Positions 1 through 7,934 of a DNA stretch of 11,481 bases are shown here, piece after piece. Origin of the DNA: Acetofilamentum sp. Lineage in GTDB: Bacteria; Bacteroidota; Bacteroidia; Bacteroidales; JAFGUD01. The notes beneath the pieces were generated by a model. That model was not told where the DNA came from, searched no databases, and saw nothing but the letters and a program-made list of their open reading frames with translations. How positions within the stretch are numbered: position 1 is the stretch's first letter; each line of letters begins with the position of its first letter. The stretch covers positions 1 to 11,481 of the forward strand of contig DYKL01000078.1 in the NCBI GenBank assembly GCA_020722645.1. The letters are read 5' to 3'. A program made the translations under genes and the position numbers.

Positions 1-228
1 CAATGTGATAATTAGCCAATGTGATAATTAGCCAATGTGATAATTAGCCAATGTGATAATTAGCCAATGTGATAATTAGCCAATGTGATAATTAGCCAAT
101 GTGATAATTAGCCAATGTGATAATTAGCCAATGTGATAATTAGCCAATGTGATAATTAGCCAATGTGATAATTAGCCAATGTGATAATTAGCCAATGTGA
201 TAATTAGCCAATGTGATAATTAGCCAAT
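1..228. repeat. Perfect tandem array, 16-bp unit made of two 8-bp words
   Basis: The unit CAATGTGATAATTAGC is repeated 14 times without a single mismatch or length change from 1 to 224, and four further bases continue the pattern to 228. Read in another phase, the unit is two alternating 8-bp words, GTGATAAT and TAGCCAAT. The first word is also the commonest word of the array at the right end of the window. The array is cut by the window start, so the true copy number is unknown. It lies just beyond the stop codon of the minus-strand gene ending at 273. The plus strand carries TAA and TAG triplets throughout, and the complement is also closed, so the array is not coding. The lack of mutations suggests recent expansion or homogenisation; that is inference. 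Confidence 0.97.
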
Positions 229-264
229 TTAACAATTTAATAATGTAACAATACAACAATTAAT
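229..264. repeat. Diverged edge of the left 8-bp word array
   Basis: Right after the perfect copies come four words that keep the 8-bp step but differ in sequence: TTAACAAT (229-236), TTAATAAT (237-244), GTAACAAT (245-252) and ACAACAAT (253-260), then TAAT. The constant part is the trailing [T/C]AAT. This reads as an older, decayed margin of the array reaching to within about 9 bases of the stop codon at 273-275. The AT-rich composition makes some chance matching possible. Confidence 0.6.
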
Positions 265-272
265 TAAAGCAA

Positions 273-3200
273 TTACTCTTTAACATATTCAGGAGCAAAA
301 GATTTAAACTCAGGCTCTGTTGTTTTACTCCAAGAATAATCTTTGAAAGTCATATCTTTTTCCTTCATTTTGTCGAAATAATTATCCATTTTCAAATCAC
401 CGGTTCTCACATAAATTTTCATAACACCTTTATTATCAGCATATCTGTATTTGAAAGCATAAATAACACCGGGCAGAGGTTCTAAAATAATAATTAACAT
501 TCTTACTTTTTTAGTGTTTTTATACTTGACATATCCATCAATGTACCTATCAACTTTTTGACCGTTGATTGAAGCGATACCGAGTTTTCCGACTGACATA
601 AGAGCATTTGAATCAGCACTCCAGACCAAATTAATGTCAGCAAAAGTTATTGTGTGGTTCAATTTTTCAGGTAAATCGTAATCAATAACTTTGTCAATTT
701 GTTTAAACATTAAATCTGTTACTGGTTTTCCAAGAAAAGCTTGATAATTTTTTTCAATTCTGTCTCTTTCTATCATTATCGGATAGTTTGTTGTACCAAG
801 ATTTATTTTACTGATTAAATCGTCCATAATAGGTTGAGGAGTTATGAAATCAAATGCCCAACAACCCTGAAATCTATGAATACCCTCCTTAACATCTAGT
901 CTGTAATAGCCTCTGAATTCAGATTTTATATGATCAGGATTATTTTTATTGGTTACATCCCAATTTTGAAAAAAATTGAAGCCACCTTGTGCCTTTATTA
1001 TACATAAATTTTTGCTGAAAGACATCATATCACCCCATATAGTATCGGCATTCTGAACTTTTATTTTATTTGTATCGCCAATTCTGTATTCTTCGGCTTT
1101 TGTATGATAATTTAGAAATCCGTTAGGTGCAAAAATTACTTCATCATTTGGATCATCAACTCCAAGATAATGATAAGCAATATCATAATTTGTCTGTCCG
1201 CTGATCATTTTTTTCTCCCAATACAAACCTGACCTTACATTCCCTTTTCTTGCCTCATAACGACTAAACATTTCGACAACAACATTTTGCGGGTCAATAA
1301 ATGTGGGCTTTAGTTTAAACTCAAAAACCGGAATATTTTGTATATTGCAGGTAGAAGCTATATTGCAATACCCCTCAAATTCAAGGAATCTTTCATTAGC
1401 ATATATTTTAATCTGACCAAATCCGTTGTATTCAAAATCAGGGCTTAACATCAAAGTATCTCCCTGAAGACTTTTTTTGTAAGCTACTGAATATGAATTC
1501 AGTTTCTTGAAGTTGCTTGTTTTCTTTGACAAATCATATTTAGGTGGATACTGTGTTGTTACATTATCAAAAACAACAGGTTGCTGTTTATATTCGTAAT
1601 AATATTTAGGCTTGTCTGCTTTGTAATGAAAACGATTTATTATAATAACATTGGCTTGTTCAAATTCGTACATATAATCTGATTTCGGTTCATTTGAAAA
1701 CAATTTGTATGGAAATTCAAAAGAAATATTTTTAATTGTGTCAATAACCCCCTTTTCTTTTATTTTAACAGTTCCTTTGGGATATATCATTGCATCAGAA
1801 ATTTTTATTTGTTGGACATTATCGGCAATAATAATTTTTTCGTTCAGCTGATATGTTGTTGAGGAAGCATTAAAGCTTAAAGTGTCGGCAAATGCAACCA
1901 GAATTGTACCAAAAAGTTTTATGTCTTTACCCTGACGTTTAGCTTCTAATTTATCTTCTAAAGTTACAGCATAATCATTTGTATCCTGCTCAGGCATTAC
2001 ACCGCCTATATTGACGATTCCTTCTCCGATTTTCCATAAAAAATGGTCCATAATACAAAAATAGTAATTATCAGGAAAAACTATTCTTGCAGTATCGTCA
2101 TTTGAGTAAAAACTACCCAATTTTTGAGTAATGTCAACCGAACCATTCAGATTTCTTGTTTTAAATGCAGTTTCCTGGGCTATTTTCAGATCAAAATCAC
2201 AGGCAGAGACAGTAAAAGATTTATTTTTAAAAATAAAATTTGTATCTGTAATATTTGCATCTTCAAACTGAAATTCGCCTTTTCCTATACAAAAATTATC
2301 TTCGTAAACTAAACTTCCATTCAAATCTCCCGGTATTTCCAACAAATCAGAATAAATAATCATTTCAGATTTTTTTTCTTTTCCTGTAAAATTCATTTGG
2401 TCTCTCCATTGAAAATCTGTATTTTTACCATAAATGTAAGGAATATCTTCTGATTTTTGACCAGTTGTTCCAAGTTTCTTATCAATTGTAAATGAATCTA
2501 TTACACCTGTAACTTCATCGGGCATAAAAGCAAAACTTTTACTCTGTATGTATGATGATTTGTACAAAATATAACCATCTCCGAAAAGTCCTAAATCATT
2601 CAAAGAAAAACAGCCGAAAAATTTACCGCCTTTAAACTCCAAACCACTTTGCAAATCTTTATTACTTTCTGTACACTCAGTAAAACCTAAAGAACGTTCT
2701 CCTTTATCATTTTTTTTAACTGTTAGAGTAACAGAAAGCGGGTCGAATAAACCTGTGTACATAAGACCTTTAAATTGGACGACAGAGTCTGTAAGATAAT
2801 TCAAAGAATCTAAATAAAAATTATCAGCTTCAAAATAAAAATCTTTGTTAAACTGCTTTAAATCAACAGTATCAGAAGTTGAAAATTGTTGAACAAACCT
2901 TTCGTAATATATTTTTGCTTTTTGTTCTGTTTTCATAATCGGATAAGATTCACTTTCTATCGTGTTACTTTTATTATCCGATTCGTTTAAATAAAGAACT
3001 CCCTGAATATTCTGAATATGAGTTGAAATCGGCATATATTTAACTTTATTTCCTACAGTATCTGCCGACCACATTTGAACCGAAGTCTGATCATTATCAA
3101 CTCTAATCTGATAATCATCATAATTAAATTTGAAATCAGGACCAGACAATTTTGATAAACCGGCAACAACTTCTCCCCCAAAACGCATATTTCTGTTTTC

Positions 3201-5075
3201 CCGCACAGTCAGTTCATCAGTAATAATCATCACAGAAGGACTCAAAATAACAGGATAAATATATTTGATTTTCAACTCATTATTTAATATATTAATTTTT
3301 GCATTAACGCCTAAATTTGTTGCTCTTACCTCTTTTTGTCCAATCATTGAAATAATTAAAATTTTGTCAAAATCCTGCAATTTATATACAGAATCAACAC
3401 CAACCTTAATTTCCTTTTTCTTCTGTTTTATTCTACCGGCATTTGATAAGTATCTGTACAATTTATCAGTAGGAGCTGCTATATCGTTTTCCCTGTCATA
3501 ATAAATAAATCCGGCATAAGAAAGTTCGTTGAACAGTGTCTGTAATGTTGTTAAATTTATCTGTCTGCCGAATTCTCCTTCCAGATATTTTTGATACGAT
3601 TTAGGGTTTAGTTCATCATTGGTTTTTGCCAATTCATCGTAAAAATTTCTGATTTCAGCCAGATGATTCAAATTGTCAGTATTTTGACCTGAGAAATAAG
3701 CATAATCTGCCTGATTGAAGAAATTTGTTGATTCAAAAATGACAGAATCGGCAACAGCTTCATTAGTTGTTACAAAATAAAGAATACTGTCTCCTTTTGC
3801 CCATACTATTTTATCTCCGTAAATGTTATATTCGTGATATGTATCCTGAAAAGGTTGTCTTGAAAGACCTTTAATTGAACGAGAAAGTATCAGATATTGA
3901 CCTGATTCTGAGTTAAATTCAAACCAATCCTTCCTGTACATAATAGTATCTAATTTATTCGAGTATGAAACAATTAAATTATCTTGCCAGATACTGTCAT
4001 TTCGGTTGTTTAAATACAAACTAACCTTTGTTCCCGAAGATTTTATACTGCTGTTTTGAACTATTTCAAAATCTTTGCTTCTTAAATTAGCAATAGGAAT
4101 ACCTTTATCTTTAATAAAAACTACAGCATATTCATCTTTTGAATAACCTTTAAAAACTTTCCCTTCCATTTTAAAATAACCGTTAAAATCTGCTTCGGGA
4201 AGAATATTTTTGATAAAATATTTTTCATTTGATTCAAAAATCGGACGTTCATTTGCTGTTTTTGTTTGTGATAGTTTTACGGTTAATTTGCCGGGTATTT
4301 GAAATAAATTTAAAAATTCGTTTGTAAATAATGCATTGTCAATTTCAAAACGGCTTTGCTTCATATCAAGTTCATATTTATTAAATTTTGCAAATACTTT
4401 GTTTCCGTCAAGCCCAACTTGTCGCCAAGTAACTTTACCTTGTGTACCTTTCCAAACCATATCGGAAGGATAACAGATACCAGATGTTTTTTCGATAATA
4501 AAAGTATCAATTATTTGCCCCTGTATGTTATAGCACATTAAGTCAATTTCATTATTGAAATTTATGAATAAAGTCTGAGTTTCCGGGTCATTACCAATCA
4601 CATAATCAGTTGAATTGGCTTTCCATACAACAGAAGGAGTTTGAACTAATATACTGTCAATCACTAATAATTTTGAAAATTCCAGATAATCTCTAATATT
4701 ATTAATTTTTTTTGTATAAATTGCACCTAAAAGCCCTACTTCCCACTCAGTGTAATAATCCATATCATTTTTGGCATTAAGAGCATTCATTGTCATTATA
4801 TAATTGTAAAAGTCAGGGTAGGCTTTTGCATAATTTTCTTTCATTGAATTTGCAACATATATTATTCCAAATTTATAATTATCAAAACTACCTTGTTCCC
4901 ATAGCATTTTAAAGGCATTGTAAGCAGATTCAACCTCAGGTTTAGCCTCGTATGTCGGTTCTAAAAATTCACCCAATTCGAAAATAAACAATGAATCTGT
5001 AAAATAATAAATATTCTGTGCTGTTAAAGCAACTGTTACAGATAAAAAAACAGATAAAATAAAGATTTTATACAT
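273..5075 (-). CDS. Very large exported protein of unknown function (1600 aa)
   Basis: I do not recognise a named family. The N-terminus has a Lys, a hydrophobic stretch (residues 4-17) and a likely signal-peptidase site near A19-Q20, so the protein is probably exported to the periplasm or outer surface. Residues about 45-140 look helical; the rest is mostly short, aromatic-rich beta-strand-like sequence. Two segments, about 828-862 and 928-964, share a spacing pattern (GxG, then an Ile, then FxF, then a terminal F-x-I/L), suggesting an internal repeat. The segment 213-245 (GKVTWRQVGLDGNKVFAKF and following) and the C-terminal part 1510-1575 resemble, from memory only, large conserved Bacteroidota proteins annotated as hypothetical. 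No transmembrane segment other than the signal, no lipobox cysteine and no clear type IX sorting tail is seen. The ATG at 5075 is supported by the signal peptide. The frame is intact. It diverges from gyrB, and its 3' end abuts the left repeat array with no visible terminator. Confidence 0.9.
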   Translation of the reverse strand: MYKIFILSVFLSVTVALTAQNIYYFTDSLFIFELGEFLEPTYEAKPEVESAYNAFKMLWEQGSFDNYKFGIIYVANSMKENYAKAYPDFYNYIMTMNALNAKNDMDYYTEWEVGLLGAIYTKKINNIRDYLEFSKLLVIDSILVQTPSVVWKANSTDYVIGNDPETQTLFINFNNEIDLMCYNIQGQIIDTFIIEKTSGICYPSDMVWKGTQGKVTWRQVGLDGNKVFAKFNKYELDMKQSRFEIDNALFTNEFLNLFQIPGKLTVKLSQTKTANERPIFESNEKYFIKNILPEADFNGYFKMEGKVFKGYSKDEYAVVFIKDKGIPIANLRSKDFEIVQNSSIKSSGTKVSLYLNNRNDSIWQDNLIVSYSNKLDTIMYRKDWFEFNSESGQYLILSRSIKGLSRQPFQDTYHEYNIYGDKIVWAKGDSILYFVTTNEAVADSVIFESTNFFNQADYAYFSGQNTDNLNHLAEIRNFYDELAKTNDELNPKSYQKYLEGEFGRQINLTTLQTLFNELSYAGFIYYDRENDIAAPTDKLYRYLSNAGRIKQKKKEIKVGVDSVYKLQDFDKILIISMIGQKEVRATNLGVNAKINILNNELKIKYIYPVILSPSVMIITDELTVRENRNMRFGGEVVAGLSKLSGPDFKFNYDDYQIRVDNDQTSVQMWSADTVGNKVKYMPISTHIQNIQGVLYLNESDNKSNTIESESYPIMKTEQKAKIYYERFVQQFSTSDTVDLKQFNKDFYFEADNFYLDSLNYLTDSVVQFKGLMYTGLFDPLSVTLTVKKNDKGERSLGFTECTESNKDLQSGLEFKGGKFFGCFSLNDLGLFGDGYILYKSSYIQSKSFAFMPDEVTGVIDSFTIDKKLGTTGQKSEDIPYIYGKNTDFQWRDQMNFTGKEKKSEMIIYSDLLEIPGDLNGSLVYEDNFCIGKGEFQFEDANITDTNFIFKNKSFTVSACDFDLKIAQETAFKTRNLNGSVDITQKLGSFYSNDDTARIVFPDNYYFCIMDHFLWKIGEGIVNIGGVMPEQDTNDYAVTLEDKLEAKRQGKDIKLFGTILVAFADTLSFNASSTTYQLNEKIIIADNVQQIKISDAMIYPKGTVKIKEKGVIDTIKNISFEFPYKLFSNEPKSDYMYEFEQANVIIINRFHYKADKPKYYYEYKQQPVVFDNVTTQYPPKYDLSKKTSNFKKLNSYSVAYKKSLQGDTLMLSPDFEYNGFGQIKIYANERFLEFEGYCNIASTCNIQNIPVFEFKLKPTFIDPQNVVVEMFSRYEARKGNVRSGLYWEKKMISGQTNYDIAYHYLGVDDPNDEVIFAPNGFLNYHTKAEEYRIGDTNKIKVQNADTIWGDMMSFSKNLCIIKAQGGFNFFQNWDVTNKNNPDHIKSEFRGYYRLDVKEGIHRFQGCWAFDFITPQPIMDDLISKINLGTTNYPIMIERDRIEKNYQAFLGKPVTDLMFKQIDKVIDYDLPEKLNHTITFADINLVWSADSNALMSVGKLGIASINGQKVDRYIDGYVKYKNTKKVRMLIIILEPLPGVIYAFKYRYADNKGVMKIYVRTGDLKMDNYFDKMKEKDMTFKDYSWSKTTEPEFKSFAPEYVKE

Positions 5076-5277
5076 AAATTTATAATTTTTTAAAATCAGA
5101 CACTTTTTGTTATTTAACTTAAAATTAAATATTTATATTGTTTTTTAATAAAATTACTAATCTATTTTTTACAACAGTATAATATTTAAGACAAAAATAA
5201 TTAAAAAATATGCATTAAAAAATAAATATTATTCAATTTAGGAACATATTTAAAAAAATTGTCCGATCTCAACGGTA

Positions 5278-5378
5278 CTTTGCGTTTCTTTCTTTACGTT
5301 TCTTTGCGGTAAAAAAATATTATTCAAATATTTAACCGCATAGAACCGCGAAGTTTTTCACAAAGAGCCTCAAAGAAA
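5278..5378. repeat. Degenerate inverted repeat with GCGGT/ACCGC core hairpin
   Basis: The centre forms an interrupted hairpin: TGCGGT (5305-5310) pairs with ACCGCA (5335-5340), and inside it AAATATT (5315-5321) pairs with AATATTT (5327-5333) around a 5-base loop. Outside the core, the left arm carries repeated CTTT(G/A)CGTTTCT-like steps and the right arm carries GAACCGCGAAG and CAAAGAG/CAAAGAAA steps, which are imperfect complements. It resembles, from memory, the dispersed bacterial repeats built from ACCGCAGAG and CGCAAAG steps. It stands out from its surroundings by its G and C content. It looks like a decayed copy; no function is evident. Confidence 0.6.
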
Positions 5379-5565
5379 TACAGACATTAATTTAATACAT
5401 ATTCCTTAAAAAAACTTTTTTATCACGAATATATATTTTTTTGCCCAATAATTTAAGAATACAATTCTGACAAAATAATAATAAGAAAAATCTAATAAAA
5501 TTTTAATGAGTATTCAAATACAAAATTAATTTTAGGAAATAATATTAGAGCTTAAAAAATTTATA

Positions 5566-5693
5566 CCTTAAATCCGCAAGTTTTTTCGTAAGTGGTTGCA
5601 GGTGAAAACACCTGCAACATGTAGTTTGCACCAGTCAGGTGTTTTCACCTGGCTGAATTTCAGATATATAAGTATAGACTTACGGATTTAAGG
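5566..5693. mobile_element. MITE-like 128-bp element with terminal inverted repeats and nested hairpins
   Basis: The ends are 15-bp inverted repeats, CCTTAAATCCGCAAG (5566-5580) and CTTACGGATTTAAGG (5679-5693), matching at 14 of 15 positions. The element is flanked by the direct repeat TTATA (5561-5565 and 5694-5698), as expected for a target duplication, although five AT-only bases can match by chance. Inside are two hairpins: a perfect 10-bp stem with an AAAA loop (5595-5618), and a 10-bp stem with one G-T pair and a TTTT loop (5632-5655). Their 16-base cores are exact reverse complements of each other, so the two could instead pair together. It has no coding capacity, so a transposase would have to act in trans. 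Lying between divergent genes, it is not a terminator for either. Confidence 0.55.
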
Positions 5694-5770
5694 TTATATA
5701 AAAAACATAAAATAAAATCAGTTTAATATTTTTTTTTTTAACATTTTGTTAATAAAAAAAGCAAAAAAAA

Positions 5771-5802
5771 ATTGGTGACAATTAAAAAATGTATTATCTT
5801 TG
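5771..5802 (+). promoter_or_regulatory. Probable gyrB promoter of Bacteroidota type
   Basis: TATCTTTG at 5795-5802 matches the Bacteroidota -7 consensus TAnnTTTG fully. ATTG at 5771-5774, 20 bases upstream, matches three of four bases of the -33 element TTTG. The spacing fits the known range for the primary sigma factor of this phylum. Transcription would start near 5808-5810, giving an AT-rich leader of about 85 bases before the GTG start. No Shine-Dalgarno sequence is present in the leader, which is common in this phylum. Confidence 0.65.
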
Positions 5803-5894
5803 GTTGCTTTTTTAATTTACAAAAAAAATATTTTTATATTTAAAAAATATAATAAAAATTTATATTAATTTATTGTCTAAGAAAATTTAACAAA

Positions 5895-7841
5895 GTGGAA
5901 AATAACGAAAAAAAACTTAACGGCTCATCAGAATATTCAGCGAATTCAATTCAAGTTTTAGAAGGCTTGGAAGCAGTTAGAATGCGACCATCAATGTACA
6001 TTGGAGACATTGGTAGCAGGGGATTACATCATTTAGTTTACGAAGTAGTAGATAATTCAATAGATGAAGCATTAGCCGATTTTTGTGACGAAATAACAGT
6101 TGTAATAAACGAAGATAACTCTATCACCGTAACTGATAACGGAAGAGGAATTCCGGTTGATTTGCACGAAAAAGAAGGAAAATCAGCATTAGAAGTAGTT
6201 CTTACTGTTCTGCACGCAGGAGGAAAATTTGACAAAGATTCATACAAAGTCTCAGGCGGCCTTCACGGCGTAGGAGTTTCGTGCGTTAATGCTTTATCTG
6301 AACTACTTGTTGCTACAATACAAAGAGATGGTAAAGTTTACCAACAGTCTTTTTCAATTGGAAATCCTATTTCAGAGTTAAAAGTTATCGGTGAATCTGA
6401 TAAAACAGGAACCATTATACATTTTAAACCAGACCGAACAATATTTCAGGTTACTGAATACAATTTTGATATTTTATCATCAAGGCTCAGAGAATTAGCT
6501 TTTTTAAACAAAGGTATTAAATTATATCTGATAGACAAAAGAGAAAAAGAAGAAGATGGAAGTGATAAAAAAGTATCATTTTATTCAGAAACCGGCTTAA
6601 GAGAATTTATCAAATATCTTGACGAAAACAGAGAAGCTCTTACAAACATAATCAATATCGAAACTGAAAAAAGCGAAATTCCGGTTGAAATTGCATTAGA
6701 ATATAATTCAAGCTATTCAGAAAACGTACACTCTTATGTAAATAACATAAACACACACGAAGGAGGTACTCATTTAACAGGCTTTAAAAGAGGCTTAACA
6801 CGAACACTTAAACAATATGCCGAAGAATCCGGTTTATTGGCAAAGAAAAAAATAGAAATTAACGGAGACGATTTTCGTGAAGGTTTAACTGCTGTTATCT
6901 CTGTTAAAGTTCAAAATCCTCAGTTTGAAGGACAAACTAAAACAAAATTAGGCAACAGCGAAGTTTCAATAGCAGTTGATCAGGCTGTCAGCCAAATGAT
7001 TAGAAATTATCTTGAAGAAAATCCAAATGATGCCAAAAACATCGTAAACAAAGTAGTTCTTGCGGCACAAGCTCGTATTGCAGCAAAAAAAGCAAGAGAA
7101 CTTGTTCAAAGCAAAACTGTTCTTAAGGGTGGAGGTTTGCCCGGAAAATTATCCGATTGTTCTTCAAGAGACCCAAAAATTACTGAAATTTATCTTGTTG
7201 AAGGTGATTCAGCAGGTGGCACTGCTAAACAAGGCAGAGACAGGGTTTTTCAAGCGATATTGCCATTAAGAGGTAAAATTTTAAATGTCGAAAAAGCATT
7301 ACATCACAAAGTATTCGAAAACGAAGAAATCAGAACTATCTATACTGCTCTCGGTGTTACTATAGGAACGGAAGAAGATCCCAAAGCGTTAAACTTAGAA
7401 AAACTAAGATACAACAAGGTAATAATTATGACCGATGCTGACGTAGACGGAAGCCACATTACAACTTTAATTATGACATTCTTTTTCAGATATATGAAAG
7501 AACTTATTGAAAATGGGCATTTATATATTGCAACTCCACCTCTTTATCAAGTTAAAAAAGGTAAAACAGGTATATACTGCTGGACAGAAGAAGAACGTCT
7601 TGCTACACTGGAAGAATTAGGCAAAGGAGCTTCTGTTCAAAGATATAAAGGGCTTGGAGAAATGAATGCTGAACAACTATGGGAAACAACAATGAACCCC
7701 GCAACAAGAACTTTAAGACAAGTAAACATTGAAAATGGTGTCGAAGCTGATAGAACTTTCTCAATTTTAATGGGTGAAGAAGTTGCTCCAAGACGTGAAT
7801 TTATTGAGAAAAACGCTGTTTATGCTCAGATTGACGCTTAA
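5895..7841 (+). CDS. gyrB: DNA gyrase subunit B
   Basis: GyrB is the ATPase subunit of DNA gyrase; with GyrA it introduces negative supercoils into DNA. The GHKL ATPase domain shows E50 and N54 in EVVDNSIDEA, DNGRGIP at 81-87 and GGLHGVGVS at 121-129. The transducer domain carries the ATP-contacting QTKTK at 347-351. The Toprim domain has VEGDSAGG (435-442, catalytic E436), PLRGKILNVEKA (457-468) and TDADVDGSH (513-521, metal-binding Asp residues), followed by QRYKGLGEMN (582-591) and a C-terminal REFIEKNA motif. At 648 residues it is the short form, lacking the roughly 165-residue insert of the enterobacterial protein. The start is GTG: no in-frame ATG lies before codon 30, which is already inside the conserved region. 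ParE is the main alternative, but the overall sequence and C-terminus fit GyrB. It has its own promoter and is followed by a terminator. Confidence 0.97.
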   Translation: MENNEKKLNGSSEYSANSIQVLEGLEAVRMRPSMYIGDIGSRGLHHLVYEVVDNSIDEALADFCDEITVVINEDNSITVTDNGRGIPVDLHEKEGKSALEVVLTVLHAGGKFDKDSYKVSGGLHGVGVSCVNALSELLVATIQRDGKVYQQSFSIGNPISELKVIGESDKTGTIIHFKPDRTIFQVTEYNFDILSSRLRELAFLNKGIKLYLIDKREKEEDGSDKKVSFYSETGLREFIKYLDENREALTNIINIETEKSEIPVEIALEYNSSYSENVHSYVNNINTHEGGTHLTGFKRGLTRTLKQYAEESGLLAKKKIEINGDDFREGLTAVISVKVQNPQFEGQTKTKLGNSEVSIAVDQAVSQMIRNYLEENPNDAKNIVNKVVLAAQARIAAKKARELVQSKTVLKGGGLPGKLSDCSSRDPKITEIYLVEGDSAGGTAKQGRDRVFQAILPLRGKILNVEKALHHKVFENEEIRTIYTALGVTIGTEEDPKALNLEKLRYNKVIIMTDADVDGSHITTLIMTFFFRYMKELIENGHLYIATPPLYQVKKGKTGIYCWTEEERLATLEELGKGASVQRYKGLGEMNAEQLWETTMNPATRTLRQVNIENGVEADRTFSILMGEEVAPRREFIEKNAVYAQIDA

Positions 7842-7860
7842 TCCTCTTCTATTACATCAC

Positions 7861-7886
7861 AAAAGACGATTAAATTCGTCTTTTTT
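7861..7886 (+). terminator. Intrinsic terminator after gyrB
   Basis: A perfect 9-bp stem, AAAAGACGA (7861-7869) with TCGTCTTTT (7876-7884), closes a 6-base loop and runs into six T residues (7881-7886). It begins 19 bases after the gyrB stop codon. The A run on the 5' side makes it potentially usable from the other strand too. It separates gyrB from secA, so secA depends either on its own promoter or on readthrough. No TAnnTTTG motif is seen in the 48 bases between the hairpin and the secA start. Confidence 0.85.
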
Positions 7887-7934
7887 CATTTTTAATCTTA
7901 CAATTGTTAATAAATGTAAATAAATCAAAATAAC

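Larger units (their letters stand above)
5076..5894. other. AT-rich divergent intergenic region (819 bp) with two repeat elements
   Basis: This gap separates the start of the 1600-residue gene from the start of gyrB. It is very AT-rich with many A and T runs and has no open frame of note. It contains a degenerate inverted repeat (5278-5378), a 128-bp MITE-like element (5566-5693) and the gyrB promoter (5771-5802). I see nothing definable in 5076-5270, 5380-5560 or the gyrB leader after about 5810, apart from short AT-only hairpins expected from the composition. Confidence 0.85.

Noticed and set aside
1..228. CRISPR array
   Set aside because: The repeats are directly joined 16-bp units with no spacers, and no cas gene is present.
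273..420. Type IX secretion C-terminal sorting domain on the large protein
   Set aside because: The C-terminal residues show no recognisable sorting-domain pattern and end in an acidic, charged tail.
3265..3501. Short plus-strand open frames inside the 1600-residue gene, here and at 2124-2312 and 4356-4541
   Set aside because: They are antisense shadows of a long intact frame, with no family resemblance.
5192..5199. Promoter for the 1600-residue gene (TATTTTTG on the minus strand)
   Set aside because: It matches TAnnTTTG, but there is no -33 element at the right distance and such matches are common in AT-rich DNA. It remains the nearest candidate.
5076..5894. Replication origin beside gyrB
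   Set aside because: The region is AT-rich, but no DnaA box was found and no dnaA or dnaN gene is nearby.
5895..5984. A later ATG start for gyrB at codon 30
   Set aside because: It would remove the conserved segment before RPSMYIG, which GyrB proteins share; the GTG at 5895 gives the expected N-terminus.
5895..7841. Topoisomerase IV subunit ParE instead of GyrB
   Set aside because: The families share motifs, but the overall sequence, length and C-terminal REFIEKNA end fit Bacteroidota GyrB better.
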